Part shown: piece after piece, positions 26,166 to 35,624 of the stretch
How the letters are laid out: each line of letters starts with the position of its first letter
Position numbering within the stretch: position 1 is the stretch's first letter
Origin: Streptomyces parvus
Lineage (GTDB): Bacteria > Actinomycetota > Actinomycetes > Streptomycetales > Streptomycetaceae
Assembly: GCF_032121415.1 (NCBI RefSeq)
Contig: NZ_CP135079.1
Span: 6,262,001 to 6,326,000, forward strand
DNA: 64,000 nt
Direction of reading: 5' to 3'
Translations under genes and position numbers: made by a program
Notes under the pieces: generated by a model
What the model saw: only the letters and a program-made list of their open reading frames with translations
Database searches by the model: none
Told to the model about the DNA's origin: nothing

Positions 26166-26689
26166 TGAGCGAGGACCCGTCCCGGGCCGCTGATCCGTCC
26201 GGCTTCGGGCAGGGGCCCGGTCAGGGCGATACGCCGTGGCAGCGCGGCGACGGTCCGGCCGGGCGCGCTCCCGCGCCCGACCCGGACAGCCTCTGGGTGA
26301 CCGGCGGTGTGCTCTTCGCCGGGGTGCTGATGCTCTGCCAGGGCGCCGTCGCGGCCCTGGAGGGCATCGCGGCCCTGGCCGACGGTGACGTCTACGGCGA
26401 CGTCGGCGAGTACGTCTACCGCTTCAGCCTCGACGGCTGGGGCTGGATCCACCTGGTGCTCGGCGTCTGCGTCGCCGTCACCGGGGCGGGACTGCTCAAG
26501 GGGGCGCGATGGGCCAGAGTGGCCGGCATCGTCTTCGCCTCCCTGAACCTCTTCGCGCACTTCCTCTTCCTGCCGTACGCGCCCCTCTGGTCGGTGATCG
26601 TCATCGCCCTGGACATCTTCGTGATCTGGGCGCTCGCCGCCTACCGGGACCCGGGCCGGGCGCCCGGGGACGCGCTGCGGCGGCCTTGA
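26165..26689 (+). CDS. DUF7144-type four-TM membrane protein
   Basis: This is a 174-residue protein. A 45-residue Gly/Pro/Asp-rich hydrophilic head is followed by four membrane segments: VTGGVLFAGVLMLCQGAVAA, WGWIHLVLGVCVAVTGAGLL, VAGIVFASLNLFAHFLFLPY and VIVIALDIFVIWALAAY. The W-G-W-.-H-L-.-.-G pattern is typical of a widespread actinobacterial membrane family of unknown role. It is coupled to doxX upstream and converges with the MMPL gene. Confidence 0.7.
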   Translation: MSEDPSRAADPSGFGQGPGQGDTPWQRGDGPAGRAPAPDPDSLWVTGGVLFAGVLMLCQGAVAALEGIAALADGDVYGDVGEYVYRFSLDGWGWIHLVLGVCVAVTGAGLLKGARWARVAGIVFASLNLFAHFLFLPYAPLWSVIVIALDIFVIWALAAYRDPGRAPGDALRRP

Positions 26690-26693
26690 TGCC

Positions 26694-28781
26694 TCAGGAC
26701 CTCCCGCGGCTCAGCGCCCCCGGCCACCACGCCTTCGGCCCGATGTCCCGGACCAGCGCCGGGACGAGGAGCGACCGGACGACCAGCGTGTCGAGCAGGA
26801 CGCCGAAGGCCACGATGAACGCGATCTGGACCAGGAACGCCAGCGGGATCACGCCCAGCGCCGCGAAGGTGGCCGCCAGGACGACACCCGCCGAGGTGAT
26901 GACCCCGCCGGTCGTGGTCAGCCCGCGCAGGATGCCCTCCCGGGTGCCGTGGCGCAGCGACTCCTCCCGGACCCGGGACATCAGGAAGATGTTGTAGTCG
27001 ACGCCCAGGGCGACCAGGAACACGAATCCGTACAGCGGAACCGATGAATCCGTGCCGCTGAAGCCGAACACATGGGTGAAGGCCAGCGAGGAAATGCCCA
27101 GCGTGGCCAGGAAGTTCAGCGCCACCGTCGCCACGAGCAGCACCGGCATGAGCAGCGACCGCAGCAGGAAGACCAGGATCACCAGGATGATCGCCAGCAC
27201 CACCGGCACGATCAGCATGCGGTCGTCCTCGGCCGTGCGCTGGGTGTCGTACTGCTGCGCGGTGTAACCGCCGACCAGGGCGTCCGATCCCGGTACCGCG
27301 TGGACCGCGGTGCGCAGCGCGGCGACCGCCTCCTTGGCCCCGTCGCTGTCCGCCGCGTCCTCGAGCGTCGCGTCGATGCGGACCTTGCCGTCGACGACGA
27401 GAGGTTCGCCGCCCGGCCGCCCGCCCGCGCTCACCGGCACGGCCGAGTCCACCCCGTCGGTACGCTCGGCGGCCTCGGTCACCTCGGGCAGGCGGTCCGC
27501 CGCGGCGATGATCACCGCCGGATTGCCCGAGCCGCCGGGGAAGTGCTCGCTCAGCGCCTCCTGGGCGGCCACGGACGGGGCGTCGTTGACGAAGATCTCG
27601 TCGAGCGGCACCCCCTTGGAGGTGAGCGTCGGGGCGAAGGCGGCACAGGCGATCAGGGCCGCCAGGGTGATCGCCCAGACCTTGCGGGGCGCCCGGTCGA
27701 CGAGGGCCGCGACCCTGTGCCAGATGCCGTGGCCACCGGACACCTGGTCCTCGGCGGGCTTGGGCTTCGCCGGCCAGTAGGCGGTCCGGCCGAGCAGGAC
27801 CAGTGCGGCGGGCAGGAAGGTGAGAGCGCTCAGGACGGAGCAGACGATGCCGATCGCGCCCACGGGGCCGAGGGCCCGGTTGTTGGTGAGGTCGCTCAGC
27901 AGCAGCGCGAGCAGACCGGCCGCGACGGTCGCGGCGCTCGCCGTGATCGGACCGAAGGACTCGCGCAGCGCGACCCGCATCGCGGCGAACCGGTCGCCAT
28001 AAACGGCGAGTTCCTCCCGGAACCGGGCGGTGAGCAGCAGCGCGTAGTCCGTCGCCGCGCCGATCACCAGGATCGACAGGATGCCCTGAACCTGGCCGTC
28101 CACGCGCACGATGTCGTGGTCGGCGAGGACGTAGACGATCGCACAGGACAGACCGAGGGCGAAGACCGCGCCGAGGATGATGACGAAGGGCAGCAGCACA
28201 CTGCGGTAGACCAGCAGCAGGATGACCAGCACCGTGATCAGGGCGACCCCGAGCAGCAGCCCGTCGATGCCCGCGAAGGCGTCGGACAGATCCGCCTGGC
28301 TGGCGGCCGGCCCTGCGAGCTGGACCGTCGTACCGGACACGGACGCGCCCGCCTTCTCGACCTCCTCCAGCACCGTCGGCAGCTCGTCCCCGAGGTCCGG
28401 GCTCAGCTGCACGATGCCCTGGAGCGCGAGGCCGTCTTCGGCCGGCAGCGCGGGGGAGGGGGTACCGACGACGCCGTCGCTCCCGGCGAGCGAGGCGAGG
28501 GCGCCGGTGGCGGCCTCGCGCTGCTCGCCGTCGACCGGGGCGTCCTTCTTCGCCGAGGTCCAGACGAGGATGACCGGCAGGGTCTCGTTCTGCTGGAACG
28601 CCTTCTGGGCTTCGATGACTTGCGTGGACTCGGCGTTCTGGGGCAGGAAGGCTGCCTGGTCGTTGGTGGCGACCTCGCCGAGCTTTCCGGCATACGGTCC
28701 GAGTCCGCCGCCGATGCCGAGCCAGGCGATCAGCAGGACGACGGGGACCAGCCAGCGGACCGACCGTGCAGGGGTGGGCAT
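26694..28781 (-). CDS. MMPL/RND-family exporter
   Basis: This is a 695-residue protein with a start at MPTPARSVRW (ATG at 28779-28781). It has 11-12 membrane segments in two repeats, each preceded by a large outer domain. Typical MMPL features are SILVIGAATDYALLLTARF in the first half and LVALGVDYNIFLMSRVREES in the second, holding the Asp-Tyr pairs used in proton coupling. Members export lipids, siderophores or drugs. It lies downstream of a MarR gene on the same strand with a small palindrome between, so it is probably the pump that MarR controls. Confidence 0.85.
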   Translation of the reverse strand: MPTPARSVRWLVPVVLLIAWLGIGGGLGPYAGKLGEVATNDQAAFLPQNAESTQVIEAQKAFQQNETLPVILVWTSAKKDAPVDGEQREAATGALASLAGSDGVVGTPSPALPAEDGLALQGIVQLSPDLGDELPTVLEEVEKAGASVSGTTVQLAGPAASQADLSDAFAGIDGLLLGVALITVLVILLLVYRSVLLPFVIILGAVFALGLSCAIVYVLADHDIVRVDGQVQGILSILVIGAATDYALLLTARFREELAVYGDRFAAMRVALRESFGPITASAATVAAGLLALLLSDLTNNRALGPVGAIGIVCSVLSALTFLPAALVLLGRTAYWPAKPKPAEDQVSGGHGIWHRVAALVDRAPRKVWAITLAALIACAAFAPTLTSKGVPLDEIFVNDAPSVAAQEALSEHFPGGSGNPAVIIAAADRLPEVTEAAERTDGVDSAVPVSAGGRPGGEPLVVDGKVRIDATLEDAADSDGAKEAVAALRTAVHAVPGSDALVGGYTAQQYDTQRTAEDDRMLIVPVVLAIILVILVFLLRSLLMPVLLVATVALNFLATLGISSLAFTHVFGFSGTDSSVPLYGFVFLVALGVDYNIFLMSRVREESLRHGTREGILRGLTTTGGVITSAGVVLAATFAALGVIPLAFLVQIAFIVAFGVLLDTLVVRSLLVPALVRDIGPKAWWPGALSRGRS

Positions 28782-28822
28782 GTCTCTCCCGAGGGGTGGA
28801 GATGTCTCATCGGTGAACAATC

Positions 28823-28833
28823 TCAATCGTTGA
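28823..28833. promoter_or_regulatory. Candidate MarR site TCAA-TCG-TTGA
   Basis: A short inverted repeat in an AT-rich patch (28810-28840), 42 bp upstream of the MMPL start and after the MarR stop. This is where a MarR repressor of the pump would bind. Confidence 0.4.
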
Positions 28834-28903
28834 AATACATTACGCGACGGCTCGCCCGGGAGTTCGTACGGGGGGTGGAGGGGCCCGCGGGCGGGAGGGT
28901 TGT

Positions 28904-29404
28904 TCAGCGACGCGCCGGAGGCACCTCGGCCATTTCCTCGTTCATCGCGGCGAGGAAGCGCAGCACAGTCGTCAGTTCGCCCTCGCTGAACCGTGCTCGG
29001 GCCCGTGCCGTGGCCTCGGCGAGCGGCATGAAGTAGTCGCGGGCGACGGTCCGGGCGCTCGGCTCGTAGTACACGTGCACCACCCGGCGGTCGGCGCTCT
29101 CCCGGGCCCGGCGGATGTGCCCGGCCCGCTCCAGCCGGTCCAGGCAGGCGGTCACCGCACCGGAGGTGAGGCCCAGATGCTCCCGCAGAGCCCCCGGCGT
29201 CAGGGGCGACGGGGCGTCGAGGATGGCCCCGAGCGCGCTCACGTCCGTGGGGTGCAGTCGCTGGTTCACCGCGAACCCGTGGGTCATCCGGTTGATCTCG
29301 CCGTTCATCCGGCGCAGCTCGACCGCGAAGGCCTGGAGGTCTGCGAGCGGCGCCTCGGAATCCGAGGCGCCGCTCCGGTTCGGTCGGTCGTCGGCGTGTC
29401 TCAC
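28904..29404 (-). CDS. MarR-family regulator
   Basis: This is a 166-residue protein, ATG at 29402-29404. The winged helix reads LHPTDVSALGAILDAPSPLT, LREHLGLTSGAVTACLDRLE and the wing RRARESADRRVVHVYYEP. It is upstream of the MMPL pump and on the same strand, a common repressor-pump arrangement. Confidence 0.85.
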   Translation of the reverse strand: MRHADDRPNRSGASDSEAPLADLQAFAVELRRMNGEINRMTHGFAVNQRLHPTDVSALGAILDAPSPLTPGALREHLGLTSGAVTACLDRLERAGHIRRARESADRRVVHVYYEPSARTVARDYFMPLAEATARARARFSEGELTTVLRFLAAMNEEMAEVPPARR

Positions 29405-29444
29405 GCCTTCAGCGTATAGAACCCCCGTTCAGGTGCCCGCGGTG

Positions 29445-30026
29445 TCATGAGGACGGCGGCATGAGCACCGTGTCGACCAGGTTCACCGTGGCGTTGGCCG
29501 TCGGCACGTTGCCGCAGACGATCTTCGAGGAGTCGTTCACCGTGAACTCGGTGCCGGAGCCCTTCGTCGTGAGGTCGCTTCCTTCCAGCGTCTTGAAGGT
29601 GCCGTCCTCCATCTGCTGCGTGGTGACCTTCTCGCCCACCACGTGGTACGTCAGCACCTTGGTGAGCTGGGCCTTGTCGTTCAGGAGTGCCTCCAGATCC
29701 GCCTGCGGGATCTTCTCGAAGGCGGCGTTGGTCGGCGCGAACACCGTGATGTCCTTCGCGTTGTTGAGGGTGTCGACCAGACCGGCCTTCTTCACCGCCT
29801 CGACGAGAGTGGAGAGCTCGGGGTTGTTGGACGCGGCGGTGGCGACCGGGTCCTTCGCCATGCCTTCCAGGCTGCCCGCACCCTCCTTCGGTACGGAGGC
29901 GCATGCGGGCCCGTACGGCTCTGCTGGGGCCTCGGCCTGCGCCTGGGGGGCGAAGAACGCCAGAGAGGCGGGAAAGGCGAGGGCGGCGGCGGCCGCCGCG
30001 GTGCGCTGCAGGCGGGTGATCGTCAT
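29445..30026 (-). CDS. Secreted fasciclin-domain protein
   Basis: This is a 193-residue protein, ATG at 30024-30026 after GGAGGAG. A Sec signal peptide (start MTITRLQRTAAAAAALAFPA, cleavage near AQA) is followed by one fasciclin/BIgH3 domain: LVDTLNNAKDITVFAPTNAA, QLTKVLTYHVVGEKVT and NATVNLVDTVLMPPSS. Fasciclin domains mediate adhesion or extracellular protein contact. There is no membrane anchor at the C-terminus. Confidence 0.85.
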   Translation of the reverse strand: MTITRLQRTAAAAAALAFPASLAFFAPQAQAEAPAEPYGPACASVPKEGAGSLEGMAKDPVATAASNNPELSTLVEAVKKAGLVDTLNNAKDITVFAPTNAAFEKIPQADLEALLNDKAQLTKVLTYHVVGEKVTTQQMEDGTFKTLEGSDLTTKGSGTEFTVNDSSKIVCGNVPTANATVNLVDTVLMPPSS

Positions 30027-30239
30027 GATGTCTCCTCCGGCGAGCGAGGGGGCTTCTCCATCGCCCCGTGAGTCTTCTGCGTCCCTTCCACACTGACCCG
30101 CGACCTCTCGCCGCGCCTGTCGCGTCGTTTCTGCGTCGAAAGGGCCTCGGGGGACTTCACCGGGTCGGCCCGGGATCCTCACGGCATCGATCCGGGACCT
30201 TCACTGCATTGATCCGACGTACGGGGGCAACCGGGTGAC

Positions 30240-31082
30240 ATGAATAGCCGTTCAGTAACAGCGCAGGGGCGTGGCCAGGCACGGCGGGCCGCGAACAGTG
30301 ACGCCATGGAGGCGGCGGGTCGCGCCGGGTTCGTCGCCCGCGGGGTGATCTACGTTCTCGTGGGCCTGCTCGCCCTGCGGATCGCGTTCCCCGGAGGAGA
30401 TGAGAAGCAGGCCGACCGGGGCGGTGCGGTCGCGGAGATAGCCGAGAAGCCCTTCGGTACGGCCCTGCTGTGGGTGCTGGGCGTAGCCGTGGCGGGCATG
30501 GCGCTGTGGCGCCTTTCCGAAGCGCTGTTCGGCGGTGCCGGGCCCGACGAACACAAGCCGCGCAAGCGGGCCATGGCGGCCGGCCGTGCGGTCTTCTACG
30601 CCTTCGTCGCCTACTCGGTGCTCTCCTTCGCCGCCGGAAGCTCCGGCAGCGGCGGAGGCTCGTCCGACCAGCAGTCGCAGGACATCACCGCCAAGGCGCT
30701 CGGCTGGCCGGGCGGTCAGTGGATCGTCGGGATCGGCGGCGCCGTGGTGGCCGGCGCGGGCCTGTGGATCGCGGTCCGGGCGATCATGCGCAAGTACCGC
30801 AAGCACCTGAAGCTGTCGCAGATGTCCCGCCGGGTCCGCCAGGCCGTGGACGTCACGGGGGTGTTCGGCGGAGCGGCCCGCGGCAGTGTCTTCGCCGCGG
30901 CGGGGGCGTTCGCCATAGCCGCCGCCATCGAGCACAAGCCCGACAAGTCCAAGGGGATGGACGACACCCTGCGCTCCTTCGCCGACACCCCGGTCGGCCC
31001 GTGGCTGCTGGTGCTCATCGCCCTCGGACTGGTCGCCTTCGGCGTGTTCTCCTGGTTCAACGCCCGCTACCGCAAGGTCTGA
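30240..31082 (+). CDS. DUF1206 membrane protein
   Basis: This is a 280-residue protein with six membrane segments in three repeated pairs. Each pair follows the DUF1206 pattern, for example AGRAGFVARGVIYVLVGLLA at the start and ARGSVFAAAGAFAIAAAIEH in the last third. A Ser/Gly linker lies near residue 135. The role of the family is unknown. The 3' end overlaps the tail of the converging DUF4383 gene by 16 bp. Confidence 0.85.
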   Translation: MNSRSVTAQGRGQARRAANSDAMEAAGRAGFVARGVIYVLVGLLALRIAFPGGDEKQADRGGAVAEIAEKPFGTALLWVLGVAVAGMALWRLSEALFGGAGPDEHKPRKRAMAAGRAVFYAFVAYSVLSFAAGSSGSGGGSSDQQSQDITAKALGWPGGQWIVGIGGAVVAGAGLWIAVRAIMRKYRKHLKLSQMSRRVRQAVDVTGVFGGAARGSVFAAAGAFAIAAAIEHKPDKSKGMDDTLRSFADTPVGPWLLVLIALGLVAFGVFSWFNARYRKV

Positions 31083-31609
31083 GCAGACCCGTCACCCAGC
31101 GGGCCTCCCGCCGCCGCCCTCCTGCGGGCGGCGGCTTCGCGTGCGGCCTGCTCGGGGTGGCGCCGACGCCAGTACGGGTTGTCGTGCGGGAGGCCGCCGG
31201 TCACCCGCCCGTACATCCCGAACGTGAGGATCAGCAGCCCCATCACGAAACTGAAGATGACGTTCGCCATGCTGAAGTCCAGGATGTTCGCGGCCCGGTC
31301 CAGGATGAAGATGTGGACGAAGCCGCTGAGCAGGAAGAGCGAGCCGACGGTCATGTTCACCGTGGAGGCGACATTGCCGCCCACCACCGCACCGGTGATC
31401 AGCACCGCGCCGACGAGCAGCGAGATCAGGCTGAGAAGCCCGTTGGACGTCATCCCGGCGATCTGGCTGCCATCGGTGTCGAAGAAGCTCAGCTGGTTCG
31501 CGAAGCCGAGAGAGCCGAACACCATCAGGATCGCTCCGCAGAGCGCTGCGCCGATCCGGTACACCGCCGCCAGCCGGTGATCGGTGGGCAGCTCGTCGCT
31601 CAGTTTCAT
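31067..31609 (-). CDS. DUF4383 membrane protein
   Basis: This is a 180-residue protein, ATG at 31607-31609. Four membrane segments carry the DUF4383 pattern, including GFANQLSFFDTDGSQIAGMT, LFLLSGFVHIFILDRAANIL and FSFVMGLLILTFGMYGRV. The last 35 residues are a positively charged tail. Function unknown; often near stress-related genes in Streptomyces. Confidence 0.85.
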   Translation of the reverse strand: MKLSDELPTDHRLAAVYRIGAALCGAILMVFGSLGFANQLSFFDTDGSQIAGMTSNGLLSLISLLVGAVLITGAVVGGNVASTVNMTVGSLFLLSGFVHIFILDRAANILDFSMANVIFSFVMGLLILTFGMYGRVTGGLPHDNPYWRRRHPEQAAREAAARRRAAAGGPLGDGSAQTLR

Positions 31610-31721
31610 GGCCGTCTCCCGTTTCCTCGCGCCGCACGGCGGACGTGGTCCGTGATCAACAGCGAACCGCGCGCGTACGCGCTGAGCAACATGCGTCGTT
31701 TTTGCGCCGTATGTTTGCTAT

Positions 31722-32795
31722 ATGAGTGTATCCACTGGTATGGCTGCGCACGTCTTGTGTAACGGTGGTCTGACCACGGGTGCGGTGGCCCGCCTCCTGG
31801 GCGTCGCGCCGACGACGCTGCGCTCGTGGGACCGCCGCTACGGCATCGGGCCGGCCGCACGGGAGGACGGGCGCCACCGCCGCTGGACCGAGGCGGACAT
31901 CGCCGTGCTGCGGAACATGTGCGCCCTGACGAGCGCCGGTCTGGCCCCGGCCGAGGCCGCCCGTACCGTCCTGGCCGGACCGTCCGGCGCGAGGCCGTCG
32001 GACGGCCGCATCGCGGGCGTCCGATCGTCCGGCACGGGACTGCCGGGCACCGGAGCGTCGCCACGGGCACTCTCGGGATCCGGATCGACGGGCGCCGGGT
32101 CGTCCGGAGTCCCGGCTGCGCCCCGCCCGGCGCCCGCTTCCCGGCCTCCCGAGCCGCTTCCGGTCGGCCGGGCCCGCCAGGAGTGCCGCGGTCTGGCCCG
32201 GGCCGCGGCCCGGCTGGACGCGCCGGCCCTGGACGAGCTGCTCACGGCGGTGCTCGACCGCTACGGACTCCCGGCCGCCTGGGACGAGGTGATGATGCCG
32301 GTGCTGCACGCGGTGGGCCGTAAGTGGGAGACGGCGGGGGAGCGGTACATCGAGGTCGAGCATCTGTTGTCGTGGCACGTCTCCGGCGCGCTGCGCGGGG
32401 TCGCGGCCGGCCGGGCCCCCGCCCCCGGCGCGGGCCTCGCCCTGCTGGCCTGCGCGCCCGGCGAGACCCATACCCTCGCCCTGGAGGCCCTCGCCGCGAC
32501 CCTCGCCCAACAGGGCCTGCCGGTCCGCATGTTCGGTGCGGCCCTGCCCGCCGAGGCGCTGGAGGACGCGGTCCGGCGCACCGGCCCCGCCGCGGTGGTG
32601 CTCTGGGCGCAGTCCCGGAGGACGGCGAGCCCCGCGCTCGTGGCCCGGTTGGACGCGCTCGAATGGGGCGTGCGGGGCGCGCGCAGGCGTCCCGTCGTCT
32701 GCGCGGCCGGACCCGGCTGGGCGGGGCGGCAGCCGCCGGGGGCCCGGCGCCTGTCCGGGCTGGCCGACGCGGTGGACGCCCTGGCCGCGCTCTGA
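31722..32795 (+). CDS. MerR-type regulator with a cobalamin-binding-like domain (LitR/CarH family)
   Basis: This is a 357-residue protein. The N-terminal MerR HTH reads LTTGAVARLLGVAPTTLRSW, DRRYGIGP and EDGRHRRWTEADIAVLRNMC. A Ser/Gly/Pro-rich linker of about 60 residues follows, then a helical bundle with WETAGERYIEVEHLLSWHVS and a Rossmann half with CAPGETHTLALEAL. In the B12 photoreceptors LitR/CarH the first motif is W-x9-EH and the second holds the His ligand. Here the first spacing is one residue longer and the second reads HTLA in place of HxxG. B12 binding is likely but not certain. The start has almost no leader-side ribosome site, so it may be leaderless. Confidence 0.75.
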   Translation: MSVSTGMAAHVLCNGGLTTGAVARLLGVAPTTLRSWDRRYGIGPAAREDGRHRRWTEADIAVLRNMCALTSAGLAPAEAARTVLAGPSGARPSDGRIAGVRSSGTGLPGTGASPRALSGSGSTGAGSSGVPAAPRPAPASRPPEPLPVGRARQECRGLARAAARLDAPALDELLTAVLDRYGLPAAWDEVMMPVLHAVGRKWETAGERYIEVEHLLSWHVSGALRGVAAGRAPAPGAGLALLACAPGETHTLALEALAATLAQQGLPVRMFGAALPAEALEDAVRRTGPAAVVLWAQSRRTASPALVARLDALEWGVRGARRRPVVCAAGPGWAGRQPPGARRLSGLADAVDALAAL

Positions 32796-32859
32796 GGGGT
32801 CCGGTGGACGCTCCAGCGGACCCGGGGCCTCGCCCCGCCGGACACCCCTGTCCCCGCCG

Positions 32860-34071
32860 TCAGCCCAGGAAGTCCGACAGGCCCGTCAGGAGCCGCTCCA
32901 CATCCTCCGCGTCGTTGTACGCCGACAGCCCGACGCGCAGGCCGCCGCTCTCGCCGAGCCCCAGGTGCCGGGATGCCTCCAGGGCGTAGAACGACCCGGC
33001 GGGCGCGTGCACCCCGGAGCGGGCGAGGGCACGGTAGGCGTCCCTCGCGTCCCGGCCCTCGAAGGTGAGCAGGAGGGTGGGGGTGCGTTCGGCGGCCCGC
33101 GAGCGCACCGTCACCCCGCCCAGATCGCGTACCCCCTTCTCCATGCTCTCCCGCAGCGCGGTCTCGTGGGACTCGATCGCCGCGTACGCCGACAGCAGCC
33201 GCTCGCGACGCCCCGCGAGCCCCGTGGCCGCTACGGTGCCCAGCTCCGCGATGAAGTCCACCGCCGCACGGGTCCCCACCATCAACTCGTACGGGAGCGT
33301 GCCGAGTTCGAAGCGCTCCGGTACGGCGTCGGTGGACGGCGCAAGCTTCTCCGGGCGGAGGGTGTCGAGCAGTTCCGGCCGAGCGGCCAGCACCCCGTGG
33401 TGGGGGCCGAAGAACTTGTACGGGGAGCAGACGAGGAAGTCCGCCCCGAGCCGCTCCAGGTCCACCGCGCGGTGCGCCGTGAGGTGGACCCCGTCCACGT
33501 ACAGCAACGCGCCTGCCGTGTGGGCGAGTCGGGCGACGGCCGGGATATCGGGCCGGGTGCCGATCAGATTGGAGGCGCCGGTCACCGCGACCAGCCGGGT
33601 CCGCCCGGTGATCTGCGCGCCGACGGCCTCCGGAGGCAGTTCGCCGGTCGCCGGGTCGAAGTCTGCCCACCGCACCACCGCCCCCATCCGCTCGGCCGCC
33701 TGCACCCACGGGCGGATGTTGGCGTCGTGGTCCAGCCGGCTCACCACCACTTCGTCCCCCGGCTGCCATGTCCGGGCCAGCATGCGCGAGAAGTCGTAGG
33801 TGAGCTGGGTGGCGCTCCGGCCGAACACGATCCCGCCCGGATCCGCGCCCAGCAGATCCGCCATCGCCTGCCGGAATTCCCGGACGATCTCCTCCGCGTT
33901 GACCTCTCCGGGCAGAGTGGAGCCCCGGTTGGACAGCGGGCGGCTCATCGCCTCGCCGATCGCGGCGACGACGGAGGCCGGGGTCTGGGTGCCGCCGGGG
34001 CCGTCGAAGTGCGCCGTACCGGAGCGCAGGGCGGGGAACTGTGCGCGCACCGCGCTGACGTCGTACGACAA
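32860..34071 (-). CDS. Cysteine-desulfurase-like PLP enzyme
   Basis: This is a 403-residue protein with a TTG start at 34069-34071, GAGGAG 5 nt before. It begins LSYDVSAVRAQFPALRSGTA then HFDGPGGTQTP as in the class V aminotransferase group known as cysteine desulfurase-like (TIGR01976). The PLP lysine is in DFLVCSPYKFFGPHHG, and the His before is in DGVHLTAHRAVD. The flexible Cys loop of true desulfurases is not obvious. It is divergent from the PTM cluster across a 550-bp space and is not obviously part of it. Confidence 0.8.
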   Translation of the reverse strand: MSYDVSAVRAQFPALRSGTAHFDGPGGTQTPASVVAAIGEAMSRPLSNRGSTLPGEVNAEEIVREFRQAMADLLGADPGGIVFGRSATQLTYDFSRMLARTWQPGDEVVVSRLDHDANIRPWVQAAERMGAVVRWADFDPATGELPPEAVGAQITGRTRLVAVTGASNLIGTRPDIPAVARLAHTAGALLYVDGVHLTAHRAVDLERLGADFLVCSPYKFFGPHHGVLAARPELLDTLRPEKLAPSTDAVPERFELGTLPYELMVGTRAAVDFIAELGTVAATGLAGRRERLLSAYAAIESHETALRESMEKGVRDLGGVTVRSRAAERTPTLLLTFEGRDARDAYRALARSGVHAPAGSFYALEASRHLGLGESGGLRVGLSAYNDAEDVERLLTGLSDFLG

Positions 34072-34623
34072 GGAGGCTCCTCGGTTCGCTGATGGCTGCC
34101 GGATCTCGCCGCGATCATCGCAGGGCGGAGCCCTCCGGCGGAAGGAGCGCGGGGCCATGCCGCCGCGCACGGGCTGGTGAGGAGCGCGCGGCGACACCGT
34201 TTGCGCGCGGGCGCGCGGCTCGCCGCTCCGACGTACGCCCGAGCGTGGGAATTCTTCTCCCGGCGCACCGTAATGCGCCGTCTCCCGGCATAGCGATGAT
34301 CCTACGAAGAAATGTCCCCGAAACGTGACCTCGCTCGGTTGTGCGATCCTTTCCGTATGGCTTCCGGGAACAAAAGCGCCGGTCGATTTATCTCGGTCGG
34401 GCGTGGTTAAAGCCATGGGATCGGGAAATAGATGATCTGGGCTGATGGGGTCGGGGGCATCAGTTCACGCCACGGCCGAATTTCATCGGAGCCGGGTGTC
34501 TGAAAGGCGTCAGCGCGGGGCCATGGTCGCCCCGGAGTTCACCGAGGCTCTCAGGGCCGCGGCCTGCGCTGATGCGGAACAATTGATCTCTCTCCCAGTT
34601 GCGTTCCCTTGTGGGGGTCACGT
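34072..34623. other. Divergent control region upstream of the PTM cluster
   Basis: No gene is supported in these 552 bp. The right part (34290-34450 and 34570-34600) is markedly more AT-rich than its surroundings, as expected for promoters. A weak -35/-10-like pair TTAAAG-N16-TAGATG is visible at about 34406-34433. This region should carry the promoters of both the desulfurase-like gene and the PTM operon. No pathway-specific regulator gene is found here. Confidence 0.5.
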
Positions 34624-35565
34624 ATGGACGAGCGCGAGTGCGCCGCCGATGGCGAAATCCATTCGGCCGACTATTCGGTTTCCGGGACGGGGGTGGTAAG
34701 GAATTCGGCGTCCCGCATTCTCCGTGTCGTCGCCTACCCCGTCCTCCTCCTCGCGGTCGTGGGCGTTGCGGCGTTCGCATTGCGTCTGCGATGGGATCCG
34801 GCATGGGTGGGACCGCTTTTCCTCATCGGGGTGATCGCCTATCTGGCGCTCCTGGAGCGCTTGATTCCTTACGACCCGGACTGGCACCCCGGAAAGGACG
34901 AGTGGCGCTGGTACGGCATCTACTTCCTGCTCACCATGGCCGGAAGCGGACTGGCGCAGCTGCTGGTCGCTCTGGCCGTCGGCCTGATCTCGCCGGAGGA
35001 ACCGGCCCGCCACCTCTGGGCCGAGATCCCCGGCGCCCTCCTCACCGGATCGCTGGTGAGCTACGCCGTGCACCGGCTGGGCCATCGGAACGCCCTGCTC
35101 TGGCGCCTGCACGGGGTGCATCACGTGCCGGAGAAGGTCAACGTCGCCAACAACGGGGTCAACCACGTGCTGGACATCGTCCTGGCGCAGAGCCTCGTCC
35201 AACTGGCCCTGGCCCTCGTCGGCTTCTCGCGCCCCGCCGTCCTGGTGGCCGGCCTCTTCGTCGCCGCGCAGGGCTACTTCGTCCACGCCAACATCGACGT
35301 CCGCATCGGCCCGCTCAACCATCTGCTGGCCGGCCCCGAGCAGCACCGCCTGCACCACAGCACCGATCTGTCCGAAGCCGGCCACTACGGCTCCGACCTG
35401 TCGTGCTGGGACCACCTCTTCGGCAGCTTCACCTGGCGCCCCGGCCGCGAACCCACCGCCGTCGGCCTGCACGATCCCGCCTCGTTCCCCGAAACCGGCG
35501 AGATCCTCGCAGCCCTTCTGCACCCCTGGCGACGCAGACCCGCCCCGCGCCCCGGACCGGAGTGA
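34624..35565 (+). CDS. ftdA: Fatty-acid hydroxylase / sterol-desaturase homologue of the PTM cluster
   Basis: This is a 313-residue membrane protein, ATG at 34624 after GTGGGGG. Four to five hydrophobic segments hold the diiron histidine boxes: VHRLGHR, RLHGVHH, and HRLHHSTDL with a further HANID. This is the sterol desaturase/fatty acid hydroxylase family. In PTM clusters a homologue directly precedes the PKS-NRPS and adds the hydroxyl group next to the tetramate (C-3 in HSAF). Its position, direction and 59-bp gap to the PKS support this role. The product is inferred, not shown. Confidence 0.8.
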   Translation: MDERECAADGEIHSADYSVSGTGVVRNSASRILRVVAYPVLLLAVVGVAAFALRLRWDPAWVGPLFLIGVIAYLALLERLIPYDPDWHPGKDEWRWYGIYFLLTMAGSGLAQLLVALAVGLISPEEPARHLWAEIPGALLTGSLVSYAVHRLGHRNALLWRLHGVHHVPEKVNVANNGVNHVLDIVLAQSLVQLALALVGFSRPAVLVAGLFVAAQGYFVHANIDVRIGPLNHLLAGPEQHRLHHSTDLSEAGHYGSDLSCWDHLFGSFTWRPGREPTAVGLHDPASFPETGEILAALLHPWRRRPAPRPGPE

Positions 35566-35624
35566 CCGCCGCCCCCGCCTCGTGCTTCACCACGAATCAC
35601 CGCACCACGACCTGAGGAGTTCGA

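Noticed and set aside
27072..29036. A 654-codon plus-strand frame opposite the MMPL gene
   Set aside because: Reads as Arg/Gln/Gly/Asp repeats with no domain; the MMPL protein on the other strand is clear.
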